A stretch of 64,000 nt of DNA, from assembly GCA_022494885.1 (NCBI GenBank), contig JAGVSM010003568.1, positions 83,137 to 147,136 on the forward strand, read 5' to 3'. Positions 10,060 to 20,934 of the stretch are shown here, in pieces. Source of the DNA: Micrasema longulum (Eukaryota; Arthropoda; Insecta; Trichoptera; Brachycentridae). Both the position numbers and the translations under genes were made by a program. The stretch's first letter is position 1. Each line of letters starts with the position of its first letter. The notes below the pieces were generated by a model. The model was not told where the DNA came from. It made no database searches and was given only the letters and a program-made list of their open reading frames with translations.

Positions 10060-12295
10060 TTCTTTTTCGGGAATCCATAGACCATACATACCTTCTCTAA
10101 TCGTGTTTTTCTTTTCTTGTATATTTTTTAGCCATGAGTATTAGTTTTTTTATTCTTGTATTTCTGTTTATTTTTTTACATATATTTTTTTTTTTGCCAA
10201 TTGACTAAAATAACTTATGTCCTCCTTTATAAATTTGTAAAGTAAAGTATTACTCACACGGTACACACCCACGCACATATCTTTACACTTCTAGATATAT
10301 TGTATATACTTATACATGAAATTTATTCATGACTTTGCCTAAGCGGAATCCTTCATGAAATCCGGTATGGACAAACGGTACAAATAACAGACAATGAACG
10401 ATAATAATAAAGGGCTGACAAATATAATTTATGGGATATTTCGCTCTCGAAGGGCAGGCCTGGCCATTTTGTTCTCGGTGTGGGTTGACCATTTGACTTG
10501 ATTGCTAAGGAACGCTCATTATGGAGGCACGTGCTGGTACTCGGGTCTACTGCAATCAAGAACACCCCAATTGTTTGAATAGATATCTTACAATCGAAGT
10601 ATATAAAGGAAAACTTTATTTATTTGAAGTATAATTAAATATAGCATAATTTATGACCTATGTACCTACCATTCCTTCTAATGAAAATACTGAGAATGTT
10701 GATTCATGAAATTGTTGAACCTTTGAATAAATTTACAAAAATCCGGGTACGAAGGTTTTTTTTTTAATATTTTTTATTTAATGAACAATTTGTAAATAAT
10801 ATAATTGAACTAATAAAATAAAAGTGTAATTTATAAAATTTAAGTTTCAATGCGTTTTCAATAGAAAAAAAAACAAAGATGCCCAAAAATAGAAATAACA
10901 ATATTTGTATATAAATTAGCTTAAATCAATACTAGTACTCAGAGGGGAAAGGAAAAAACAAAAAAATGAAAAGGGGATATATAAAAGGAGACAGAGGAGA
11001 TATACACGCGATTTAAATTTAGACATATTTGATTTTGGATGGGAGACGCATCCACAGTCGAGCCGCATGGACACTAAATTGTGCAAGTACACACTATAGC
11101 TTGGGTGTTCTGTGCTGAAATTCACAACTTTAAATGCACTTTCTGTGCTCCGGCCCTTTGTGGTGCAAAAAAAATCAGTAATATGTTTTTAAAAAAACTC
11201 TATGCTTACTTTAACTGTGAAGATAACAATAAATAAAACTCTATTTAAAATTTCCAATAATTTGGTAACAAACGTAATATTCCATATTCGACAGTTAGGT
11301 AAAAAACTTAATAATGATATCATTTAAATTTTGGTCCTTCGTAATTACGGACGATATCAGTCTGTAATTTATTTAACGATCTGACTCTGTGGCGCAAAAT
11401 AAATTCAAAACCTTTTAAGCCTTTGTCTGCGTTTAAATAAAACTTGAAACAAAATATGTTTTCACACAAAAACAGAGCAGCTCTGAACACCCTTATTTTA
11501 TTAAAAACCATCAAACTCTAGAGATTTTTTAAATTTTCAGCGGCTATCCGCAGTTTTGGTTCGAGTCAGTCCGTATACACGGCATGGTTCCGAAAAAAAA
11601 ATACTTACCGGTGAACATGTAAAAAAATATGGAAATAAGGAAACGGGTGAAACACAACAGCATTATTTCTAAGCTTTTTTGTGCGTGGTTTGAAATTGCC
11701 ACAGTGCTTGTTATGTGTGACCATGCTGTAAAGAAAAACGCCGAGCAAAAAGGGGTTTCGGTGTAATATAACGCAATTATCGTGCTCTGATTTTTTTCCG
11801 AAGAGAACGGGTAAACTTGATAAAAAAATGCAAAACCGTTTGTCAATTAGCTTAAAGCTCTGTATAGAAATTCGTTTTTGCCACGAAAGGCGAGGTCAAA
11901 TTTAACTGTCTTCTATTATTTGCCTCGGATTTGGTTCGGTTCGATTTTTTCCCTCGTTGAAATTTGAATAAAAACACTGTTCTGCTCATTTAGGCAAAAA
12001 GCCTTTTCAATATTATTTACGGTTAGTCATTTGGTGAATAATAAATCTATTTTTTTCCGTCACAGAACAATAGAACTGTTTTAAATAACGAGTATTGTGA
12101 TTTATCGATCCATTGCGTTTTCAGGGATTTCGTGTTCTAAATATTTCAAAGGCTTTTTTCTCAAGTGAATTTACACAGAGAGCTAATATCCTTTATATTG
12201 AAGAATTTTTTCTGGTTAGATTAGTATTAGTAAGCAAAAATCAGTAAGCAAAAAAAATGTTGAAAAAAGATAAGAATAGAAAAAAGGATTTTTAT
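10060..12295. other. Unassigned region with GC-richer patches
   Basis: Patches at 10310-10560, 11020-11160 and 11540-11950 are less AT-rich. Minus-strand frames of 60-100 codons (10310-10565, 11544-11846) have no recognisable domain. There are no splice-like or repeat matches I can defend. Unrecognised old transposon sequence is likely. Confidence 0.35.
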
Positions 12296-12296
12296 A

Positions 12297-12935
12297 AACA
12301 ATGTTTTGGGTGTGTCCAAACTTTTGTAGACAGGTTGGATTTCCTCCCTTTTAGAATTTTAATTTGTTGCAACAGAGATAGAAAACCTCATTGAGAAAGG
12401 AATATTTAAGTATAGGTAATTACAGGGCTTATGACCTGTTATTAGCTGGTTTAAGTGACCACTTTACAATTCTGCCTTTGTTTAAACATCCACACTTTCT
12501 CAACTCCTTCACCTGTTGACTTTTGTGAAGAAAAGGGGATGAAATTTTTATCGTGTGGGTGAGATTCATCCGGCTGAACCATTTTACCTACTAGGCAACG
12601 CCTGAGAACAATGTTTTAATTTTTATACTTCTTCTTATACCAGTTAGTTTAATCAACAATGTATTGAGTATATCCAAATCTTTGTAGCCATTCCGTTTTC
12701 AAGCTTTTACTTCACAAAAGTCAACTGACGAAAAAGTTGAAGAAATGTGGATGAAATGTGAATGGGCAGAATTGCAAATGTTAAACAGTGTGTAAAGTCA
12801 CCACTTAAACCAGCCAATGACAGATCATGAGCCCTGTAAATGCCTAGACTTCCATATTCATTTCTTGAAAAAGTTTTCCCTCTCTGTTTCAACAAATTAA
12901 GATTTTTATACTTATCCGCATCCATGGGTGCCTAC
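12297..12935. repeat. R1 tail-to-tail pair
   Basis: A plus-strand R1 copy (12297-12545) faces a minus-strand copy (12655-12935). Shared words are AATTTGTTG-AACAGAG, TACAGGGCT-ATGA-CTGT, GGCTGGTTTAAGTG, and GTTGACTTTTGTGAAG. R1 consensus ends read CAATGTTTTGAGTATGTCC and TTTGTAGACAGGCTGG. The minus copy carries that end at its 3' side (12655-12690), which makes R1 an element with terminal inverted repeats. No ORF of note lies inside. Confidence 0.75.
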
Positions 12936-13204
12936 TCTAATGCAGCATATCAGATCAGCATACTGGATCATTTTTGTTACGTGGAAAGGTAGGTTATCAG
13001 TGACAACAGCATTACGCTATACTGCCGTCATAATAAAAAAAGAGTTATTTGCAATGGTCATATTTTGAGATATGGCTCTATTTATTTATTGACTTCATGG
13101 AAATATAAAAAACACGTAAATAATCATAAATTAAAGCACAGTATGTCAATCGCTTTCAAAGCATAAAACCTGTGTGTGTCAAATCTACACTGAGTTTTTA
13201 TTTA

Positions 13205-13735
13205 TCGATCTCTAGATATTGTGTTATTGCTATGTATCAAATGGATAGGGCTACGTTTACCACAGAGGGTGGAATACAAACTCTGTTGGCTTATGTATAA
13301 GCCACTGCACAACTCTGCTCCAGAATATCTAAGGGAACTCTGCATTCCAGATGAACTAGCTGACAGACGTCTTACGCTTAGATCAGCTACATCAACGTCG
13401 AAAGGAAAAGTAATTATACCTCTACGCAAACAGCGCACTAAATTTGGCAAACCCGCATTTGCGGTCGCAGGCCCTACGGCATGGAATGCTCTCCCAGCAG
13501 AGGTCCGAAACTGTGTGACTGAAGCGATGTTTCGGAAGAAACTTTTAACCCACTTGTTCTCGAAATTATTTGAATTAATTCTTAGCATGTGGTGACAAAG
13601 TACATTATTTTTCTTAAATTAAAAAGTTAAAATTAGATTTGTATCTTCATATAATAACTTTGTAAAGCGCCCTTGAGGTATTGTATTACGAAAATGGCGC
13701 TATATATGTTATCCATAAGTATTATTATTATTATA
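13205..13735 (+). mobile_element. LINE 3' fragment, family beta (longest copy)
   Basis: An open frame at 13221-13595 encodes the end of a CR1/L2-type reverse-transcriptase ORF. It runs RLPQRVEYKLCWLMYKPLHN, SAPEYLRELCIPDE, RRLTLRSATSTSKGK, AFAVAGPTAWNALPAEV, FRKKLLTHLFSK and stop. In this clade the thumb region typically reads LHWLPV-QRI-YKL---YK-LHG-AP-YL--L, so the LHWLP segment has decayed. The 3' UTR ends in ATGGCGCTATATATGTTATC followed by (ATT)n, a microsatellite-type tail usual for L2/CR1-like LINEs. There is no RT palm or endonuclease. Confidence 0.9.
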
Positions 13736-13754
13736 TAAATTATTTCTAAGAATT

Positions 13755-13935
13755 ACATCATATTTAACTCACTTTGTGAAATTTTACAAAAAACTGCCTT
13801 TCTGCTTTTGACGTCAGTATATGTGCTATTGAGCAACTTTGAAACAAATATTTCACATCAACGCAGCTATCGATTGAACCCCAGACAGCTACACAAGCAC
13901 AGTAGACTAATGCGCTAACCACTACAGTACGGGAC
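13755..13935 (-). mobile_element. tRNA-derived SINE, SINE-A relative
   Basis: On the minus strand a head reads GTAGTGGTTAGCGCATTAGT (A box) and CTGGGGTTCAATCGAT (B box), followed by TTGATGTGAAATATTTG, a word also found after the SINE-A head. The rest of the body differs from SINE-A, so it may be a subfamily with a different 3' half. Confidence 0.6.
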
Positions 13936-14019
13936 GGATTTATCTTTACTCAATTCCTTTCTTCAGAAATTTTACCTTAGAGTAAACATCATTGCCTACT
14001 TTATAAGGCATTGAATTTC

Positions 14020-14160
14020 TCAGCGTCCGCTGATGACTGTTCATGTCAGAACTACGAGACGCGAACCCGACTTGGGAGAATTTGCAGGAGTTTGCGGCTG
14101 ACCGAGATGTCTGGCGGCTCTTTGTGGACACCATATGCTTCAACTAGGAAGCGGACACAG
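14020..14160 (+). mobile_element. LINE 3' fragment, family alpha
   Basis: One frame reads SELRDANPTWENLQEFAADR then DVWRLFVDTICFN and a stop. This is the classic C-terminal W---L-E-A-DRD-WR--VD pattern of non-LTR polyproteins. It pairs with 500-640. Everything upstream is missing. Confidence 0.7.
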
Positions 14161-14474
14161 AATATATGTATATACATAACCATAAAGGCAAAAACTAATA
14201 AGAGAGTAGCAATAGTAGGCATAGTTTTCGGTCGTCAGCGCCATGTTGTGTCTCAGTGTTGGCAGACCTGTGTCCTGAAGTTTGCAAGTGCCCATAAGAA
14301 AAATGGAAATTTCCGTATGAGTCTTGAAAAATATGGACGCACTCACAATGTAATTATTATGTTAGGTGTTAACATAAATTCTGTCTGTTCTTTTCAATTT
14401 TTTTTTTTGAAACTTGTCCAAAGTTCTGTTTTAACTTCGTACACATAATTGTTTTCTTCGTCAATCCGGACCCT

Positions 14475-14706
14475 ATTTTTTTTTTTTTTTTAAAGGAATA
14501 ACCCGCTAAGACTCTATTTCAAAGGCTTGTCAGCAGGTAGGAAAGAGAGGATATGGAAGGAAGCAATGAAAAAATACACCACAACACCCAGACCAATTAA
14601 GAAAAAAATCTTTTTGGATTTCTTTCTTGCAACTGGCGGGAATCGAACCCGCGACGCCAGTCTCACAGTTAGCCGTCTAACCAACTGCACCACGACGCCT
14701 GTCTAC
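14475..14706 (-). mobile_element. SINE-C with tRNA-like head and poly(A) tail
   Basis: Minus strand from 14706: GGCGTCGTGGTGCAGTTGG (A box), GGCTAACTGTGAGAC, GCGGGTTCGATTCCCGC (B box inside a perfect five-pair stem), a body of about 150 bases, then poly(A) seen as a T run at 14475-14493. The acceptor arm does not pair, so this is not a functional tRNA gene. It is better preserved in its B-box stem than SINE-A or SINE-B, which suggests a younger copy. Confidence 0.75.
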
Positions 14707-14934
14707 TAGATAGAAGAAACATCTCCTTTCTCTTCCTTAATCTCTCCTCCTTTCCTTTTTCCTTATTCCTCTTTCCTCTTTTTTCCTTTTTCCCATTGAG
14801 TAATAGTTTTGATTTGAGGTAATTTAAAAACAAATACGTTTAATTCTATTTTTATATATTTTTTTAATTTTTAATTTTTTTTTTCTATTGAATATGTTCT
14901 GTAACTTGAATTATAAAAATAAAACTTTTATTTT

Positions 14935-15025
14935 ATTGGTTGGTTGGAAGAAATTGCCATTTGGCAATAAGCCCGCCAATGTACAAATAACATTATGTAC
15001 AAAAAGTTAAATAAATAAATAAAAT
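14935..15025 (+). mobile_element. LINE 3' end, family eta
   Basis: GGAAGAAATTGCCATTTGGC and AATAAGCCCGCCAATGTAC are followed by an AAATAAATAAATAAAAT tail. LINE 3' UTRs in Lepidoptera commonly contain an ATTGC-----GCAATAAG-CCGCC hairpin just before the tail. The first half recurs inverted at 47380-47418. Confidence 0.6.
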
Positions 15026-15139
15026 AAATATATATCATAAACTTGAAACATAGTTAACATTTAAAAAACGAAAAAAAATCAATGAATCGAATCGAATCAG
15101 GATTAATTATTCTACTACACCACAAGCCGGACATAATAT

Positions 15140-15716
15140 CTGCTTTCCTTCCATATTTTTACTTTTATTTGTTTTTTATTTATCTTGATATTTTTATGTT
15201 TTTTCATTATGTATTATTTAATTTAGTACGTACGTACTTTTATTTTTCATATTATTTATTACTCCCATTTCTTACTATAGTATTGAATGAGTTTCTAGAA
15301 AACATATCTCAATTATCATTTCAATGTTTTTATTTGAACATTCTTTTTCTGTTGATTTCAATGATACTCTTATTTTGCTATTTTTAATCCCACTATTATT
15401 TTGTTGATTCTAATGATACCATTATTTTGTTTATTTAATTACGTGTGAATCTTAATTTGTATAATTTATATTTTGAAAATTATTTCTGATTTTCATTTTT
15501 TGCATTGTATTCATTGGATTTTTATTATTTATTACTTATACCCTTTTTTCTAGATTGATGTTCTATTGCATCACATGTCATTATAATTTAATCGAATTAA
15601 TTTTACTATTTATTTTTATTGTTAATTATTATAGCTTGACACGGGCATAGCCTAAAAAGCCTTAATAAGTTCATTTATATTTTAACTAGTGTAATTTTGA
15701 ATGAATAAATAGTAAA
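15140..15716 (+). mobile_element. LINE 3' UTR, family theta
   Basis: It aligns over almost its full length with the reverse complement of 39495-39960. Shared words include CTTTTATTTG, TATCTTGATATTTTTATGTT, TATGTATTATTTAATTTAGT, ATATCTCAATTATCATTTCA and GGCATAGCCTAAAAAGCCTT, and both end in GAATGAATAAATA. The hairpin-like TAGGC-TTTTTAGCC-type UTR end and a TAAATA tail are LINE features. Only the last codons and the UTR survive here. Confidence 0.8.
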
Positions 15717-16303
15717 TAATCGGCACACAAAAACAGTAAATAAAAAAAGCGGAACTATCGTCATTTTATTTGTCAAGAAAGATTTATGTTCTACGAAAAT
15801 CAATTAATCGTCTTGTGATATCGCAGGAAGGACCTTTTTTATAAATTTACGACATCTCAACTACCGTTTTGGTACGTACCCATTTTTATGGTCGTTGAAG
15901 TCGCTTTTACGACCCTTTTATGAGTGATGTAGCAGTAATTGTAGCACCCTGCTTCCTTAAATTGGTCAATCGAGATGAAACAAATGCCACCATTTGGATG
16001 AGGTAAAGAGATAATAAAATACACAACACCAACTCGAGTATGTATAAGTCTAGGTATGTCGAAAATTCCCATTCGGCGTAACAAATCCGGTTTCATGACG
16101 TGTACAACTTGTAAACTAAATTAATGACTAGAATTAACATAAAACTTTTATTGTGAAAGCTTATTATGTGCTAACACTTGATCGCGTTCATAATAGAATT
16201 TTATGCATGTTTACATTGTTTAGAAAATCCGAACAAAAAATATGATATGGTTGTTTTTATGAAATTTGTATTTATAGCACTGACTTTGTGGTAATTTATT
16301 ATT
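15717..16303. other. Unassigned DNA with a 79-codon minus-strand frame
   Basis: The minus-strand frame 15857-16096 has a balanced composition (LLRRMGIFDIPRLIHTR early in it) unlike the usual AT-rich noise, but I recognise no family and see no splice signals I would defend. It could be a decayed exon or chance. Confidence 0.2.
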
Positions 16304-16583
16304 TTAAACTTTGTTTTTGACGACTTTTTTTTTCTGCGAATCGGTTTCAAACTACACAAGCTTCTCAATAAGGGTATAATTTACTGATGAATTTACCCTA
16401 TTTTGTTTTAATAGTACTTAACAAATATTAAATCGAAACATACAGGGCTAATAAATTTATCTATTTAGTAAACAGTGTTAAAATAATATAGTACAAAATT
16501 CATAAGAAAATTATACCTTGAAAAATAAGCTTGTGTAACTTTGAAACCGGTGAGTAAAAAAATAAGTTGTTAAAAATAAAATT
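16304..16583. repeat. Inverted-repeat element with AACCGGTTTCAAAG-type arms
   Basis: The left arm at about 16304-16384 (TCGGTTTCAAACTACACAAG, CTTCTCAATAAGGGTATAAT) and the right arm at about 16503-16583 (reverse complement CCGGTTTCAAAGTTACACAA, GCTTATTTTTCAAGGTATAA) match over about 75 bases with small gaps. The spacer is about 118 bases and AT-rich. The GGTTTC word and the preceding ACTTTGTGGT resemble the R4 repeat at 1358, so the two may be related families. Confidence 0.65.
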
Positions 16584-17144
16584 TATCTCATTATTTTTTA
16601 AATCTGTTTATTTGGCTATGTTTATTTTTAGAATATGTATTTTTTCTCTTTTTCTCTTCTGATGTTTAATAAATATAATGTATAAAATATGTAATTTAAT
16701 ACATGCATAATATGTAACAGTATGGAAAAATAAACAAAAAATTATGACCTTTTGCTATAAATAATATAAATATTATATAATTTCTAATGTTTCTTTTATT
16801 AACATTTGTATTATACCTACAGCATAAACAAAATAATTTTAGGTACCTATATTATGATTATATAATTGAATATACTTTCAATTTTCATAAATTTAAAATT
16901 CTATTAATAAAATAATGACTCATTTATCGCTTTTTTTTAACCTCTGAATTATTGCGTTGTGCCCTTTAAAAAATTTTTTTTTCTACTTTTATGCCTTTTA
17001 CCGTCTATGTAAGTATTATAATATATATCGACAATTTATTTTGATTTAATCATGTAAATGACCTTGTTGTTTCAAAAATTGGATAAACGATATTATTTTC
17101 GAGTACTATATTAATTAATTAAATTTCTCAACCTAAATTTTGCA

Positions 17145-17215
17145 GTGTTCAAAGTGACTCAAACCAGCCAACTATAGATCGTAAGTCTGGGAAATGTCCA
17201 AAGACATACAGATAC
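17145..17215 (-). repeat. R1 fragment, diverged
   Basis: On the minus strand, GGCATTTCCCAGACTTACGA-type sequence followed by GTTGGCTGGTTTGAGT and a CACTTTGAACACTG word aligns with the R1 core (GGCTGGTTTAAGTGGCCACT). Only the middle is kept. Confidence 0.55.
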
Positions 17216-17333
17216 AGGAGAACTCCAACTATCCGCATCAATTGGGAACGGACCCCATTCGGATAATACAATTTATTGATGATTGGTTTTCTTCTGAAAA
17301 AGGGGTCTATTTAATTTAATTTCTGTATTATTA

Positions 17334-17535
17334 TTATTATTATAGATAACTTATATAGCGCCATTTTCGTAATAAAATACCTCAAGGGCGCTTTACATGG
17401 TGTTGCTATTGTTAAGTTAATTTAATTGAAGCTTTTAAATTTGTAATTTAATTAAAATAATTTATTTTGATGTCACGTGCTACGGATTTATTCTAATGAT
17501 TTAGAGTACAAGTGGGTTTTAAGTGGTGCGTATGT
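17334..17535 (-). mobile_element. LINE 3' fragment, family beta
   Basis: Read on the minus strand it ends with the beta UTR (AGCGCCCTTGAGGTATTTTA, TTACGAAAATGGCGCTATAT) and a (TAA)n tail seen as ATTATTATTATT at 17334. A short coding end (ACTTAAAACCCACTTGT) marks the 5' truncation near 17535. Confidence 0.8.
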
Positions 17536-17539
17536 TGAA

Positions 17540-19060
17540 AATGAAAATGAATGATTGAAAATGAACAATGAGGTTGTATTGTCACGAAAATGTTTTATTT
17601 TTATGTACGGTCCCAAATAAGTTTTTTTTTGGGACCGTAGATGTTTAATTAATAAATAAAAACAACATTGAAAAGGAAATACTTTTATATGTTAAGCGTA
17701 GTTACAAGTGCTGCACATTAGTACAGTATGTACGCGCCGTACTGTAAATGGCCAAAGTAAACTGTTTGAATGTCATCATCCGTTTTCGGGTACCCAAGTC
17801 ATTATTTTGCGAATCGTAGTACGTTTCCGTCTTATTTTTTTTGTTCTGAAATTCTGAAAGCGATTTGGTACAGTAGCAAAATTCGCCATCTCTGTTGTTT
17901 TAAAAAAGTTTGCAAAAAACAATTGTTCGTTTCTTAGTATATTTCACAAGGAATTTTTTCGTTTGATTGTTTTAAATGTGTATTTATTAAATAATAGAAA
18001 TAATCCATTCATATTATAATTAATATCCGTTACAAGTTTTAAGCTAGTTCAAGATTTTAAAGCTGTTTTTTCATGCCTACTTTTTATTTTTTGATATTAA
18101 TAAAAAATATATTTAAAAAGTGATGATTTTAGTTTTTCCCTTTGTAAACCTAAAGTATAAAAAAAATCAACACAATTATTTAGTTCAGCACAAAAACAGT
18201 TGTATTGTTATAGTGTTTTTTAATCATTTCAAAAATACGTATTTCGAAAAGTAAATACCTACTGGTTACTTCAAAATAGACTACGCCTTAGAATAAGTAG
18301 AATAAATTGCTCGAGTCTGTTGCTTACAAAAACAAAAAAATATAGAATGACTTATAGACGTAAAGAATACGTTCGTGTATCGTCCATAATCGATTGTTTG
18401 AATGACGCCATTATGATGTTGTCAGACAGTGTTATTAATGTCACACCACCCCACCCTTTTCCGACATTCGGAGGGTTGAGACGCCATGTTGTATACTGCG
18501 CTAAGGGCGCGCCTTGTGGCCATTGGGTACATTCTTTCACAGGGGTAGGTGTCTACTGTCTACTACAGTCGAAAGACAGGGGTGGTTCCTGATAAATAAA
18601 TATTCTTTAAGTGAAATGGCGACTTTTAGTTGATTTAACGGAACAGTATTTTGTTTTTTTTTTCAAATAAAGGTAAACGTATAAGTATGTTATGTTAGAT
18701 GTTTCAAAAACGCATTCTCAAAGAAATCACGTGATTGCCAACGAGTTTTTATTTATTTAAACAATTCATCATGAGATATAGTACCAGATAGTTATTACCG
18801 ACCCCTTTATATTTACTTATATGTATATTTTTTTTATTAGCAATCCTTTTTAATAAAATAAAAATTACAACCATTGTGGAGCCGTTCTATTCAATCATGT
18901 TTACTTTTCTTTTACGCATTAAAGAAAGGTAAATCCAGAAAAAATATATAACTAATTTTAAAAAATCGTAATTCACTCTGTTTCAACTATTTAAATAATG
19001 TTTTTTTTTTTTTAAATAATACAAAAATGAACTAGGGCTCGATTAAAGGCCATAAAAAAC
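17540..19060. other. Unassigned DNA, small hairpin and a GC-rich patch
   Basis: A 12-bp perfect stem lies at 17606-17617 and 17628-17639 (TACGGTCCCAAA) around a T-rich loop. A GC-richer patch at 18430-18600 holds overlapping frames on both strands (about 90 and 62 codons) with no known domain. The rest is AT-rich and empty. Confidence 0.35.
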
Positions 19061-19071
19061 CTCAAAAATGT

Positions 19072-19435
19072 TTAGAGCATGTCCAAATGTTTGCAGACAG
19101 GCTGGATTTCCTGCCTAGGGAGTTATTCAGATCTCAATTAATTGCAAAAGAGGGAAAACATTTTTGAGAAGAGAATATGGAAGTCTCGTCCCCTGTTGTT
19201 GGCTGGTTAAAGTGGCCACTCTACACGTTGAGTAACATTTACCATTCTGCTTTTGTTGAAACATCCACATTTCCTTAACTCTTCCATCTGTTGACTTTTG
19301 TGAAGTAATACGCAGTGTGTAAAGTGGTCATTTAAACCAGCCAACGACAGTTCATAAGCACTATAAATGCCTAGATTTGCATATTCCCTTCTCAAAAATG
19401 TTTTCCCTCTGTTGCAACAAATTTAGAAAAAAAAA
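19072..19435. repeat. R1 tail-to-tail pair, second case
   Basis: A plus-strand copy (19072-19300) begins CATGTCCAAATGTTTGCAGA, continues GGCTGGATTTCC and GGCTGGTTAAAGTGGCCACT, and ends GTTGACTTTTGTGAAGTAA. It abuts a shorter minus-strand copy (19310-19435) holding AAACCAGCCAACGACAG, TGCCTAGATTTGCATATTC and CCCTCTGTTGCAACAAATTT. The arrangement repeats that at 12297-12935 with almost no spacer. Confidence 0.75.
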
Positions 19436-20029
19436 CCTTTTCACCTAAATTAACTTATATTTTTATCATAATAAATTAAATTAATACTTTTTTTTTCCAT
19501 GAGTTAGTAATTATTGCAGGTTTTATAGAGTATTAAAATATTCATGTGGTTTGAAGTGTAATTTGTGTGTTTATTCCCTTTATTTGGAGTGCCGCCGTTC
19601 TGTGCCGCCATAAAAGTATCCCTAGAAAGGTCCATTTTTGTGAGAAAATTCATGTCGGAGTACTTTATTGTTTTTGCTTCCAATAGCCAATAATAGCCAA
19701 TAAACGTGTCCCAATGGCCGACATCAATAATCCATAAAAACAAATTGCCATGACTTTAGCCGTACGACGTGTTAGTTTCTGTACAGAAACAATTGGGTCG
19801 TCGTGACATAATGAGAACCTTCATAAATAGTTCCACACAATACTTTACTGCGTAGAAGAAAATATAATATGGTTTCTTTTTGTTCAAGCGCTAATTGGGC
19901 AAACAAAAAATGAATTGAAGTGTTATGCATAATTTATTTTAAGTACTCTGTTTGAAATTACAACTATACACTCAAATTGTTGAGCAACTAATTAAGCCTA
20001 GCTTTAAACTAGTAAAACATTTCAATTTG

Positions 20030-20098
20030 TTGCAACAATTTAAATATGAACAATTGCCTAGGGAGAAAATCCAGCCAGTCTGGACATACTCAAAACAT
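20030..20098 (-). repeat. R1 terminal fragment
   Basis: GGGAGAAAATCCAGCCAG, then CTGGACATACTCAAAACATT, is the reverse complement of the R1 start (CAATGTTTTGAGTATGTCC). TTGTTGCAACAATT precedes it at 20026-20040. Only the terminal 70 bases are present. Confidence 0.65.
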
Positions 20099-20132
20099 TG
20101 TTTAGTAAAACGTTGCTTAAAAATAGCAAATT

Positions 20133-20275
20133 CGGGTTGTTTTTGGGTTAAGACTCAGGTTAACGTCCCGTGGCTAGTGTCTCGGACTCACGGTTTAAAG
20201 GTCCGTGGTTCGAATTCCACTCTACCCCAACTTGATTTTCATTTTCTAATATTGAGTTATTTAAAACTTGTTGAA
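20133..20275 (+). mobile_element. SINE-B copy with a small internal insertion
   Basis: CGGGTTGT is split by about 25 bases from GTCCCGTGGCTAGTGTCTCG, followed by GGTCCGTGGTTCGAATTCCA (B box) and CTCTACCCCAACTTGATTTT. The body ends at GAGTTATTTAAAACTTGTTG. It directly follows the R1 fragment at 20030-20098. Confidence 0.75.
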
Positions 20276-20480
20276 AATGGCCCTCAAAACGAAATATTAA
20301 AAAAAAACTAGTTTTTCAAATTTTAATATTCTAAAGGTACCTACGCGTCAAAGCCTTTTTTTACTCTTAAAAAGGCTGAGCTAAAATGCCTTTAGAGACA
20401 GTGCTCTAACGTCATAGAGCAAAAAATGACATGTGTCTTAATACGGGTAATGAAAAATAAAACAATTACTCTTGTATACT

Positions 20481-20566
20481 GGCTTCGTGGTGTAGTGGTC
20501 AGCGCGTTTGCCTAGCACACTATTCTATTCCTGACATGGTTGACAAAAACGATTTATATTAAATGT
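20481..20566 (+). mobile_element. SINE-A head
   Basis: GGCTTCGTGGTGTAGTGGTC, AGCGCGTTTGCCTA and TTCCTGACATGGTTGAC match the tRNA-like head of SINE-A. The B-box region has lost several bases, and the 3' half is absent. A minus-strand SINE-A begins about 95 bases downstream. Confidence 0.7.
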
Positions 20567-20660
20567 TTTTTTTTATTAAGTCAATACGTATTTTGCTTAA
20601 AAGGCCTAAATTACATGTCTTTTTTATAAATTATGAAAACAAATAGATGATACAGTTTAT

Positions 20661-20934
20661 TATCATCATCATCATCATTACCTTTCCGCAACGAATGATG
20701 CATAGGGCACTGGATTGGTTACATCAACCGCACCGTGTATTGACTATTTCTGTTACATGAAGGTTAAACGATCAGTCTTAGGCTTCAGGTACCAGTTTAA
20801 GAAATTTTAAATATTTTAGTTTAAAAAAATTTTCAAAACCTTTTTTAAAATTTATATTTCATGTCAACCATGTCGGGAATCGAAACCTCTTGCATGGTAG
20901 GCAAACGCGCTGACCACTTCTCCACGAGGCCGAT
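20661..20934 (-). mobile_element. SINE-A, near full length
   Basis: Minus strand: GGCCTCGTGGAGAAGTGGTC, AGCGCGTTTGCCTACCATGC, GATTCCCGACATGGTTGAC, a body, GTGCCCTATGCATC and a (GAT)n tail seen as CATCATCATCATCAT at 20664. An internal stretch around 20800-20850 is AT-drifted. Confidence 0.85.

Noticed and set aside
14636..14706. tRNA gene on the minus strand (readable B-box stem, GTG in the anticodon position)
   Set aside because: The acceptor arm does not pair and the sequence continues into a body with a poly(A) tail. It is the head of SINE-C.
14527..14709. 60-codon ORF containing GGNRTRDASLTVSRLTNC
   Set aside because: This text is a known artefact of translating tRNA-derived SINE heads. 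It lies entirely within SINE-C.
18320..18592. ORF of 90 codons with cysteines and histidines (GAPCGHWVHSF)
   Set aside because: The Cys/His spacing fits no finger type I know, and the opposite strand is also open. The GC patch itself remains unexplained.
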